A DNA stretch of 64,000 bases from Plutella xylostella. Its lineage: Eukaryota > Arthropoda > Insecta > Lepidoptera > Plutellidae. Every line of letters starts with the position of its first letter. Position 1 is the first letter of the stretch. Shown here in pieces: positions 24,641 through 37,100 of this stretch. The position numbers were made by a program, and so were the translations under genes. The stretch is taken from assembly GCF_932276165.1 (NCBI RefSeq), contig NC_063995.1, positions 2,294,001 to 2,358,000 on the forward strand. Direction: 5' to 3'. Below the pieces are notes generated by a model, which saw only the letters and a program-made list of their open reading frames with translations, searched no databases and was not told where the DNA came from.

Positions 24641-25176
24641 ATCTTTTCAACTTTTTCCTTATATAGGTATCTATTACAATTTTTACTTATATCTAGTACC
24701 TACAATTTTACTTAAAAGTACCTATATCCATTTCATTTTTTCAATAGCCTTAGCTGAGGTGGACAAGACCACGCGTTTTTGTCGTTTAAATAATCATTTA
24801 TACTATAGTAAGCTTTACTACATAATGTAGCTTTAACATAATTCTTAAATTTTTGCTCAGTAAGGTTTATTGCTTCATTTGATAATTTATTATAAAAACG
24901 TATAAGATAAACCTGTATGATTTTTTACTGGAACTGGCTCACGCCACTTCGCTGGTGTAGATAAAATAACTGTCCGCATTAATGTTTTTATTAGAATGGC
25001 AACTCTGACAAATGGCATTTTAAAAATATTTTTGACAGTGATCAATTACTCTGTGGTTCAATTGTTTACATTTTTCGTGTACCTTTTTATCAACAAATTT
25101 ACTCATTTATTACCAAATTCTGTAAATATTTAGAATTTTCTAAGTTAAAATATAAATTGTTTTTTAAGAATTCAAA

Positions 25177-28100
25177 ATGAATGCAATAAATATAAACATA
25201 GAAGGTTATAATATGAATGGCATTTGTGTTGGCTGCTTGAACCACAATCGCAAAATGTTTTTCAGTGAAGAAGTTAAGAATTGCTATAAATTACTGGGGA
25301 ACATTGATGTAAGTTGTGTTTTCAACATCAATTACTTCAGATATTAATGTATAATTTAATGAATAACATTCTTTTTTCTATCAAATATTACATTCAAAAC
25401 ACTAATGTTTATTGAGCTGTATATGATAATTATATTTCTTCAAATTGCCGGTAAATATTGCGGCAAAATCTAAAATCTTTAAGGATTATGTGCTCTTTTA
25501 CCCCAAATGAGGTAGTGGCCAGCAACACTGACTGTTGGTCATAGATGTTTCATGTTGGTGACTTTTTATATCTTCACTCCAGGCCTTCATGATATCTTAT
25601 TTACTCAGAGCCTATGCCTATTTAGCACAATTTTTTTAGCAGGTTATGATTTACAAAGTGTAAGGCTCCGGGAACTGTTGTGCAAATCAGATCTCAATCC
25701 CTGCCACACAGGATCACTGTGGGTCCGTGGCTTCACACTTCTGATTCTAGATGTGCAGGTTTCCTCACAATATTTTCCTTCACATGACACTGCATACTGC
25801 TTTGTGTCCCATATTCCATAGGGGGTGTATGCACAATCATGTTCCCCAGGTCAACATTCCAGACCCCTTAGCATGAATTTTCATCGTGAACGTGAAGTAG
25901 AGTTCATCGAGTAATTTTGTATGAAAATATGAACAGTGCCTCTGGCGGTCGGTAGCAGAAATAAAATGTCCCTACAAAATTCATCGAGTAATTTCACGTC
26001 ACGTTCACGATGAAAATTCATGCTAAGGGGTCAGATCATGTTCAGCCATAAAATGCTTTCGATCTACCTAAGGAATTGCCAAAATTAAAAACATATTTTT
26101 GCCAATATTACTGTTATTGTATTTGTGCAGGTCCCCGAGGGTCTGACTCTGCAGGTGTGCTGGGAGTGCCTGGCCGCGGTGCGCGTCATGAGCCGCTTCC
26201 GCGCACAGATGCTGCGCTCCTACCAAGTGCTCATCGACTACTCCAGAGAGGTTAGTAACAATAGCTGGTAAAATTGTATTAAAAAGTGATATAAATTTTT
26301 TTAAAGGCAAAAATAATTCATAATCTGATTAAAGTTTCTAAATAGGAAAAAAGTAAAGCATTTTCCATGAAGTACATATATAATTCTACTACACCTAAAA
26401 TCCTGATCATGCCCGCGTGTGCTGTTAATGGCTGCCAAGCCTTTTTCATACACAGTCCATAGTTTACAGTGGATGGACATTCATGAAAAACTGGATCAAC
26501 TATGTTAACTAACTTATTTAGCCGGCAGTGGATGCTCGCCATAACATTTCACATTTACACCACATCACAAAACCTCCCTACAACCCGCAGCACACATTCC
26601 TCTACTCCCCGGCGGACCTGGCGCGCCACGCGACGCAGCGGCTGCAGGTGTCCCGCCTACCGCCCACGGAGCTGCCACCGCCTGATGAGGTCAAGGTGGA
26701 GGTGGCTGACGTGGACGATCAGGTTAAGGAGGAAGGTAGTTGTTGTTCTTAGTGTGGCAGTGGCATACGCAAGAGCTAGACTAGGTTTGTCATTGTGGTG
26801 AAATGATTGGCCAGTCAGATTGGCGTGAGTGAGTCGCTGACTGCTGATATTGCTAAAAAAGTACTGAAAGTACTTATAGGGGTATTATTGGAACCCAATC
26901 TGGCTGGCAAAGCTTTTTATTAGATTGTTCAGCGATTACTGGATACCATCTTCCTTACTATTATTACATTATTATTTTTGAATCATGCATGAGCAATAGC
27001 ACTAATAATTTACCAAGAACCTTCATTAGATATTATCATATACTTTACTTAGTTTCAGAAGACAAGTTTGAAGACTTCTACAAGGATGAGCCTGACCACT
27101 TCAGTGATTCAAACGATGCTCTAACAATACTTGAAGAACCAGCTCACACGGAACCAGTAGAAATCATACAAGACGATATCCCCAGAGTGAAGAAAGAAAA
27201 CAAAGTTAAAAAGAAACTCAAAAAGGATGACAAGAAAAAAGTTAAAAGAAAAAGTTCCAAGGACATAGACAAGTCGGAAAGAAAAAGCTCTAAAGACAAG
27301 GAAAGAAAGAGCTCGAAAGACAAAGAAAGAAGAAAATCGAAAGAAAAACGAAAAGGCTCCAAAGAGAAGAAGAAAACGGGGAAGTTTAAGAAGTTTTCTG
27401 AAGGTGAGTCTTTAAGATCTAAATTGAGTATTGATAATCAATTGAGTAACTTTTTAATGTCGGTATTTTATAGTCAATTTGACGACTGCTGTGCCAAAGG
27501 ACCCGGGTTCGATTCCTGGCCGCGAATAAATGACATTGACAAAACCTAAATTCACAAGCCATGATAAGAATTTCTTTGTGGTTCACGAATATTAGTTTTA
27601 TCCCACTGCGGCACGCTACACGGGTTCGTTATAGTCGTCGATAAACTCGTTTTATGGGCATTCCACCAATCGTGATATAGTCACTTTTATCTACGTCGAT
27701 AACGAACCCGTGCAGCGGCACCTAATTTAGCCCCTAACATCCGGTATTCCAGAGCTAGTAGAAACCTACACGATGACAGAAGCAGAGATGTGGGCCCAGC
27801 GCTCCGAGGACGCGTCGCACGAAGACTTCCTGCGGCTGCGGCACCGCTGCGGCTCCTGCCTCGTGGGCTTCCACAACGCCCGGTTCATGCAGGCGCACGT
27901 CGAGAACAAGCATGGGGAGGTGAGGGGACTGTAGATTGTTAAAATTAGAATCTAGAGAATAAAAACGCATCTAGAGAAAAAGTCAAATTATATTACCACA
28001 AACTTATCTGGTCCAGTGGTGTCAGCTGACTAAATGGATTCCAGAAGGCAAAGTTTTGTAATCATTACAATTTGGGAGATTTACGGTATTTTAATGCTGT

Positions 28101-31100
28101 TTTTTTTAAATACTTATGCTCTTTATGTCTATTATGATGTAAATGGAGCAAAAACGATGTACTGATGTCTTGAAGGAAAAAAATATTTTTAAATGTCTCT
28201 CAAATACTTTACGACGTTACTATGAGCAAAAAGTAGCACTAAGTGCACGATTTAAAGTAATGATGACGGAGGCGGAGATGTGGGCCCAGCGCTCGGACGA
28301 CGCCTCGCACGAAGATTTCCTGCGGCTGCGGCGCCGCTGCGGCTCCTGCCTCGTGGGCTTCCACAACGCCCGGCTCATGCAGGCGCACGTCGAAAATAAA
28401 CATGGGGAGGTGAGAGGATTGCTACTAATATTATAAAGGAGACAGTTTGTATGTGTGTGTTTGTTACTTCTTCACGTCAAAACGGCTGAACTGATTTAAA
28501 CGAAATTTGGTATGGAGTTAGCTGACAACTGACACCCTGCATTAACTGATATGCTACTATTATCCCGGAATTCCCACGAGAAAACTTATTAAAGTGAAGT
28601 GAAGCTCGCGGGAACAGCTAGTACATTTTATAAAAAAATAGGCGAGAGGGAAAATTATATTGCCACAAACTTGTCTGGCCCGGTGCGGTGTCAGCTGAGT
28701 AAATAGATGCAGAGTTTGAAAGCATTTGAATTTGGGATTTTTGGTATTTTTATGCTCTGTTTTTTTCTTTAGATGTCCGCTCTTTATGTCTTTATGACGT
28801 CACATGGAGCAAAAACTATGTCCTGATAATAGGAAGGATAAAAATTGGTTATACTATTTATGAAGTTACTTAGAGCAAAAAGTAGCACTAAGCGCACGAT
28901 TTGAGAGACAACTCCTATTTTCCGTTACCTCAACACCAACCCCTTCCCCCGCAGGACCCAACCTCCCCCCAATGCGACGTCTGCCGCTGCACAGTCAACC
29001 CGCGCGAGTTGCCCGCCCACCGCGAGCAGCACCTCACAGCACTGCGCTGCCGCCGCTGCCCCTTCCGCACTGCACTGGTGAGGCTGATGTCCGGACATGT
29101 GAGGCAACATGATACACCGGTGGTGCTGAAGACGTATAAGTGCAATGTTTGCGGAGATGAATTTAGGTGAGTCAGTGTATTGCAGAAAAACAAATACCTG
29201 TCTTTATGTTTTGGGAGGTTTGGTTGAGTAGCATGAGTTTAGCTCTACGGTGCCGCCGCTGCCCCTTCCGCACCGCGCTGGCGAGGCTCATGTCCGGGCA
29301 TGTGAGGCAGCATGATACACCGGTGGTGCTGAAGACGTACAAGTGCAATGTTTGCGGAGATGAATTTAGGTGAGTTTTTGTCGTATTTTAGGGCTCTGGT
29401 GGCATCTTTGACCAGTACGCTCTACACTGCTGCCGCTGTTTGTAGGGATGAATTTAGGTGAGTCAGTTTATTGCAGAAAAACAAATAGCTGTCGATATGT
29501 TTTTGGGAGGTTTTGTTGATTAGCATCAGTCTAGCTGCAGCCGCTGCCCCTTCCGCACCGCGCTAGCCAGGCTGATGTCCAGAAATGTGAGGCAACATGA
29601 CGCGCCGGTGGTGCTGAAGACGTATAAGTGTAATGTTTGTGGAGATGAATTTAGGTAAGTTTCAGTCTTTTTGGTACATCTTTGTCTACTATGAGTATTA
29701 AAACCTGACGGCTCTCCGCTGCCGCCGCTGCCCCTTCCGCACCGCGCTGGCGAGGCTCATGTCCGGGCATGTGAGGCAGCATGATACACCGGTGGTGCTG
29801 AAGACGTATAAATGTAATGTTTGCGGAGATGAGTTTAGGTAAGTTTCTGTATTGTTGGGCTTCTTGAGTTTTTTAACTCGCATCGCGCTGTTTAGTCGCC
29901 GATGCCCCTTCCGCACCGCGCTGGCGAGGCTAATGTCCGGCCATGTGAGGCAACATGACACGCCGGTGGTGCTGAAGACGTATAAGTGCAATGTTTGTGG
30001 AGATGAATTTAGGTGAGTTACAGCGATTTTTTGGGCCTCTGGTGGTATTTATTTGTCTCGTATTATTTATCGAACCCGCGTAACACTGTGGAACCCCTGC
30101 TGCCGCAACGCGCTGGCGAGGCTCGTTTCGAGAAATGTGCGGCAGCACGACGCGCCGGTTGGTGGGCTAAAAACGTACAAACATAATGTTTGTGGAGAAG
30201 AATTTAGGTGAGTTTCAGTCTTCTTGGTATATTTTTGTCTAGAATGAGTTTTGTGACCTGTGTTGCACTGTGGTGCCGCCGCTGCCCCTTCCGCACCGCG
30301 CCGGCGAGGCTGATGTCCGGGCATGTGCGGCAACATGATACACCGGTGGTGCTGAAGACGTATAAGTGCAATTTTTGCGGTGATGAATTTAGGTAAGATT
30401 CAGTGTTGTTTTGCGCCTTTCGTTTGTCTTAAGTTTTCTAATGTGCATCGCGTCTCGCTTGGCTGCTGGTTCCTTCCGCACCGCACTAGCGAATTTGATG
30501 TCCGGACACGTGAGGCAACATGACGCGCCCGTGGTGCTGAAGACTTATAAGTGCAATGTTTGCGGAGATGAAGTAAGGTGAGTTTCAGTGTAATGCTGTG
30601 CTGCCGCCGTTGCCATCCGTATAGTAGGACTGATGTCGGGGCATGTGCGGCAACATGTACGTACGATTGCAATGTTTGCAGAGATGAATTTAAGTCAGTT
30701 TCTACAAACAAGTGCAAATTTTATAGAGAAGAGAATATTTTAACTACTAAGTAACCTAAAGTAACCTAGTCTTGGCAAATATTGCACTTGTATGTAAAAA
30801 AACATCATAGGAATTATTTCTACTTCAAAAAATTAAAATACCACCCATGTCCGGTTACTATACTCTTTTATTACCTCATTAACACAATCCCCCGTTACAG
30901 TTCAAAGACAGACGTGCTGCAACACAAGAACCTGTCCCTCTCGTGCAAGGACGAGAACCCCAAGTGCGACTGCTGCGGGAAGCTCTTCGCCAACAAGCTG
31001 AGACTGCGCGTGCATCTGGAGTGAGTGGATATTTAATTCATAAAGCCAAATAGGGGGATTTTATAAGTCTGTAATTTAAATCTATACACAAAGGAGAAAC

Positions 31101-34100
31101 TGACTGACTGACTGACATATTAACGCACAGCCTAAATGACTATACGTAGGCACTTGAATTATTATTGAAAATTTGGAAGTTACGTAGCTTAAGTACCGTA
31201 GTAGAGGTACCAGTAGTAGAGGTGCACTAAGAAATCAAATCCCGAAATTCTCGCGGGAATGGGAGTTAGCGGGGAAAAACATTTGAATAGGAAAACATTC
31301 TAAGGCAAAGCTAAGCTCGCTGCGGGTCAGCTAGTATATGTATACTTAGCTCTAGAACAGATGAACAAACTGAGCGGATTGGAATGTGGTTTAATAGATC
31401 GCTCACATTATGACTCGCAGCGGGGCGCCGCTCATATCGTTCCAATACATTTTATAAAAACTGTCGCACACTATTCCGGGCCACGGGTGGACGCATTTTA
31501 ATAAAAAAAATAGCTTTGATTTTTGCCTCCTCTTTATGATCCCTTTCTTTATTGACGCCTTGAAAACTATAATGAATTAAAACATACTGTTTGCAGGTAC
31601 ATGGCGGGCAAGAAGAGCAGCAACAAGCCGGAGAAGCTGCAGATCCCGTGCGAGGAGTGCGGCAAGATCTTCTTCTCCAAGAAGACATATAAGAACCATG
31701 TGTAAGCACTGCACTACTATGATTATGATGATTATTTGATATTGGTAGGTGATGATAATGATGATGTCATTGGTAGGCAAAAATCTGATAAATGTAGCTT
31801 ATCAATTTCTTTAAAAAAAACTTTATAATAATTGATAACAATTTGACCAACACCGCTGCAACCTGGCTTGGAAGTGAAATTTAATTATTTTTGTAGTAGA
31901 GAGTATTTGTTTAAGGCATTCCAACAATGTTAGAAAAACACTTAATTCCAACTTTGTGTGGAGAAAATGGAAGACGAACGATGGAAGAATGAAGACAACT
32001 TTACACAAAAAAAGTGCAAGACTAGGACAAAATCTAAAAGCTCCACGCTCACAATGTGCATCACAGTCTCCTTATATCCGTGTCTCCCCGCAGCGTGATC
32101 CACGACGGCGTGACGCACCCGTGCCCGGTGTGCGGCAAGCTGTTCCAGTGGAAGGGGAACCTCGCCAGGCATCTGAGACTACATGCGGATAAGAAGGTAA
32201 ATACATTCATGCACACATCACACTCCGCATAAATAGTGTAAAGTGTGTTTTCCAGTAACTTTTCTTGAGATATACCCCCGTATAACGCTTCATGCTATTA
32301 CATTTTTTGCAAGCATAATTTTCATAGTTTTGTTTTATTTCTATCTCAATGGTGTATTTCTGAAAAAGAAACGCTAATGGAAGAAAATACCCTTTTCGAT
32401 ACAATACTGCACGTGTGCTTTTGGCTACACATTATTGAGTCTCTTCTTCGATAATACCTATTTTCTGACGCATTCCTTTTAATTAGTTCGTTTTTTAAAC
32501 CTATAATACCTCTCTCTCTCTTTGATAGCATCTTCGAATGCATACCTATACGCATATTCATATTTTTTTATACTCATGCATCCTATAACACCCCTGTCTA
32601 CCCAGGTGGGCGCCCGCTACGAGTGCCGGCAGTGCGGCAAGCGTTTCTCGTCTCGCGAGGGCTACAACAAGCACATGCGCTACACCAAGACGCACGGCGC
32701 CGGCGTGCTCGAGGTCAACAGGTAACGTACAACACCTCTCATTTTACAGTTCAGTGGTTCACAGCTCAGACGCAAATATGTATGGCGCAGAGCTACTGCA
32801 GCGCTTGTACCGCTAATAGGCGACTCTTCCGCGCCATAAAACACTCACGGGCAATGAAAAAGTTCCATTGAGAAAATCACCAAACTACATCTAAACGGAA
32901 AAAAGTAACTTAATGATGCCTTCTGCAATGTTAAAGTACATTTTATGGCGCATTAGAATATTACCAAATAATCCTATTATTTAGTGTCTGCATTTTATAA
33001 GTGGAACTATTTCTTAACACGTGAGTGTATATATGTATATGCCCACGATCTCACAAATGCACTCGAACTTATAACGCTACTTTTTTTATTTGCAGGTTTG
33101 CGTGTGACCACTGCGGCAAGAAGTTCCAGAGCAAGATCATCCTGGTGGACCACATCGACTGGGACCATCTCAAGAAGGTCAAATACGTCTGCGCTATATG
33201 TCATAAGGTGAGTTTTGATTTTTATTTCTATACTAGCTGGCCCGGCGAACTTCATACCGCCACTTTCCCTACCCTATTTCTATAGAAATAGAAATACCCT
33301 ACCCTACTTTCCATCCCCTACCATACACTATTGTTATAACATAACCAATCGTGACCGTTGGCCAGGGTTTAGCTACGCGAAGTGCGCGTATCTAATTTTA
33401 TACAAATCTTCTTATCGCGTCGGTGACAAACACCACAGCAAGAATATGGCTTGTCACCATGGTTAAAAGATTGTACAGTCAAGTAAGGGTTCCAGCGTTT
33501 ATACTAGCTGAAGTAAATTAAACAACGTCTTATGTACATTACGGTTTATTCCAGAATGAATCATATATGGCCCCTACCCACACAAGCTCCTTTATTTCTA
33601 ATCTATATCTACCTACATTACATACACTACAATCCTCTCCACTTAAATAACAGTATACTCTTAATAACTTACTTAATTAAATTTAATCATATACTTAAGT
33701 GATCACTAAACTTAACTATTATACTTACTTACTACTTGTTATACATATATAATACTAAACCATTATTTATATACAGGATTCTGATTACGAGTACTTCGTA
33801 TAGGTTTCGCGGTAGGCGGAGACTGTGGTAGATTCACTGTTGTACTAGGCGTAGGCGATTTTGTAACCGTGTGATCCGTGTTATCAATGCTATCACTTAG
33901 CGAAGGACTATAGTCGCAGGCACCGCTCACCCTCGGCCCTGAATCACGACGCCGAACCGGATCGCAAGGCGGAGGTGCAACACTTAAGGACGACCTCTGC
34001 CTTAGTTGGTCAATATGTCTATGTGTCTCAGAACCATCTTCCCTACGGACAGTATAGTCAGTAGTGCCTAACCTCTCTGACACTTCCCCCGCAACCCACT

Positions 34101-37100
34101 TTTTACCCGGTTGGTATTGCCTACACCATACTGTATCGCCTGCCTTTAGCTCCCTGACACTACCCCCTGCACCCTCGACCTGACTACGCTGAGCTCTCAA
34201 CACCTTTTTTTCCCTATCTGGCTTTATTACATCAAGTCTAGTTCTCAACGAACGCCCCATTAAAATTCGCGCTGGGCTATCCCCCGTTGTGCAATGCTCG
34301 GTGTTACGATAATGTAGTAAAAACTTCTGTAATGCCATTGATACATTCGAATTTTCCAATTTCGCCTTTTTTATAACTTTCTTAAGCGTTTTAACCGCAT
34401 TCTCGGCAGCCCCGTTTGAAGCGGGATGATAAGGTGCGGAAAATATGTGGTCTATCCCGTTTGACCTTGTGAATAATTCGAACTCAGTGCTCGAGAATGG
34501 CGGGCCGTTATCGGAAATGATTTGTTTACACAACCCAAATTGCGCAAAAAGTTGACTTAACTTCTCAATGGCGTGCGTCGCGCCAGTGCTAGGCACCGCA
34601 AAGATTTCCATCCATTTAGAGGTAGCATCGACTACCACTAAGTACAACTGATTGAATATTGGACCCATGTAATCAACATGGAGCCTGGTCCACGGCCGGC
34701 CGTGCCAAGGCCACGGGCTCGGCTGGTGCGCGCGCGGCGCGTCGCTCTCGGCCGCGCACACCGCGCAGGCGCGACACGTCGCCTCGACACCTTCATCCAC
34801 CCCCGGCCACCATACATAACTACGCGCTATACTTTTGGTTTTAACGATTCCCATATGTGGCTCGTGTAACTCTGCTAACACTTTTTTTTTACAGCTTTCA
34901 GGGACGACCACTCTGTGGCCCCACATAATGCAACCCATTTCTACATAAAGTTCGTTCCTGCGATTGAAATAAGGTTTCACGCTTTGAATTTCAATCTCCT
35001 GCGGCCAGCCGTCGTTTATAAAACTAACGACTCTGCTCAAAATTGGGTCCCTGGCCGTCTCCCTTTTAATCAATGAAGCATCTAATAATAATGCGTCTTG
35101 TACTTGATGTAAGTAGGTTTGCTCGGGTATCTGATTGTTAGGATATTCTTTAACCTTTAATGGTAATCGCGAAAAACCGTCTGCTATATTTTCTTTCGTT
35201 GTGACATACTCAATGTCATAGCTATAAGCCGAAAGTATGACCGCCCACCTTTGTAATCTACTCGCGGCCATAGGTGGTACGCCGGATTTTGATCCAAAAA
35301 TACTAACTAATGGTTTGTGATCCGTTCTAAGTAAAAACTTTCTACCGTACAGATATTGGTGAAACTTTTTAAGGCTGACTATAATCGCTAAAGCTTCCCG
35401 CTGTATCTGAGCGTAATTTTTTTCCGCGTCGCTAAGCGTCCTAGACATGTACGCGACGGGGCGCTCCCCGCGCGCGCCCGGCTGCGTGAGCACTCCGCCT
35501 ACCCCCTGCCCGCTTGCGTCGCACGTTAAGATTAACGGTTTATCCTCATCGTAGTGTGCTAATACCTCCGAGCTAGCTAGGACCCTTTTAATTGTATCAA
35601 AAGCCTCCTTGCACCTAGTACTCCATACCCAACTAACATCTTTTTTTAATAATTCATACAATGGTGCTAATATCTGACTCATATTTTTGATAAATTTGCC
35701 ATAAAAATTAACCAGACCCAAGAATGACCTTAATTCGGCTACGTTTTCTGGTGGCGCCATCTCCACCATTGCTTTAACCTTCTCCGGATCGGTTTTGATA
35801 CCGTCTTTTGATATTATATATCCGAGGTATTTCACCTCGTCCACCATAAACTCGCATTTATTTTTCTTCAATTTTAACCCATTTTCTGACAATCTACGCA
35901 GGACCTCCTCTAACGATTTTAGATGTTCCTCAATATTCCTACCTCCTACGATGACGTCATCGATGAAAACCCCCGTGAAAGGAATGCCTTTTAGCAAATT
36001 TGAAAGGGTCCGCTGAAATATCCCCGAACTGGATGATAGGCCATACACGAGCCGTTTGTACCTATAGAGACCTCTATGTGTGTTTACTACCGTATATTTT
36101 GCTGACTCATCGAGTTCCAGCTGATTGTACGCTTGGGATAAATCGCATTTACTGAATATAACCGACTTATTCAAGGTCATTAATAAGTCATCGAACCTAG
36201 GCAACGGATATCTATCGACCAACAAAGCAGGGTTAAGCGTGATTTTATAATCCGCGCATATTCTAAGTCCACCGTCCGCCTTACTCACCGGCACCAGCGG
36301 CGTGGCCCAGTCCGAGCAGTCCACCGGCTCGATGACGCCGTCCCGCAGCATGGCGTCGAGCTCGGCGTCCACGCGCTCCTTGAGCGCGAAAGGCAGCGGG
36401 CGCGCGCGGCAGAACACCGGCACCGCGTCCTCCCGCACCCGCAGCCTCACCTTCCCGCCAGTGAATCTACCCAGTCCGCCGCTGAATAGCTCCTTATGTC
36501 TGGAAAGTAACATGTTCAATTCTTTACCATCTGCCAATTGATTACATTGTTCAACCATATCTGTGCTTGTTAACAAAGGCACCTTCAACTCGGGTTCCGC
36601 TCATCTCGCATAATCTTTATTGACCAAAACTCATTTCGCATAACTCGTATGGTCTAAACTTTTTTAGCCGAACCATCACTTTGCCAAGACTTATGTGGCA
36701 TAAGGCTCGTTTCGTCTAAAACTCTTTAGGCACAATCTTTAAACACCTAAGTTTCGTTTGCTCAAATTTATGTTCGTCTATACCTAAGTATAATCTTGTT
36801 TATCCTAATGTTATCTTAATAAATAATATATTAAGTAGGTATGTAGTAAATGTACAAATTGTGGTATTTTTCTCCTACATCCCGAAAATCACGATTTTGT
36901 ATGATCAAAAAATCGAAAGTTAACGACCAATATAATTATTACAAACCCCATAAGATCGAAACCTAAAAATAGGTGCGACGACGAGCAAAGCGAGGAGGAG
37001 CGTGTTAGGTGCACATGTTCATAAAAACCAAAGCGGAGCGCAGCGAAGCGGAGCGGAGCGTTTTCCAAACAGCGGAATCAATACAAGACACCAGTTTGCG

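Larger units (their letters stand above)
22817..25176. other. Intergenic DNA upstream of the zinc-finger gene
   Basis: No gene beyond the listed mobile elements. A LINE 3' end with (ATTTGA)n lies at 24505-24640. The 5' UTR and promoter of the zinc-finger gene must lie near 25000-25176, where the sequence is AT-rich with no clear core motif. Confidence -1.

Noticed and set aside
24489..24830. 113-residue frame
   Set aside because: It starts in the reversed (ATTTGA)n tail of a LINE 3' end; the SNSNSN run is just that simple repeat.
29167..30396. Including exon-6 copies as separate exons in the zinc-finger model
   Set aside because: None has a pyrimidine-backed acceptor in the right phase, and the reading frame works without them (2052 nt, divisible by 3).
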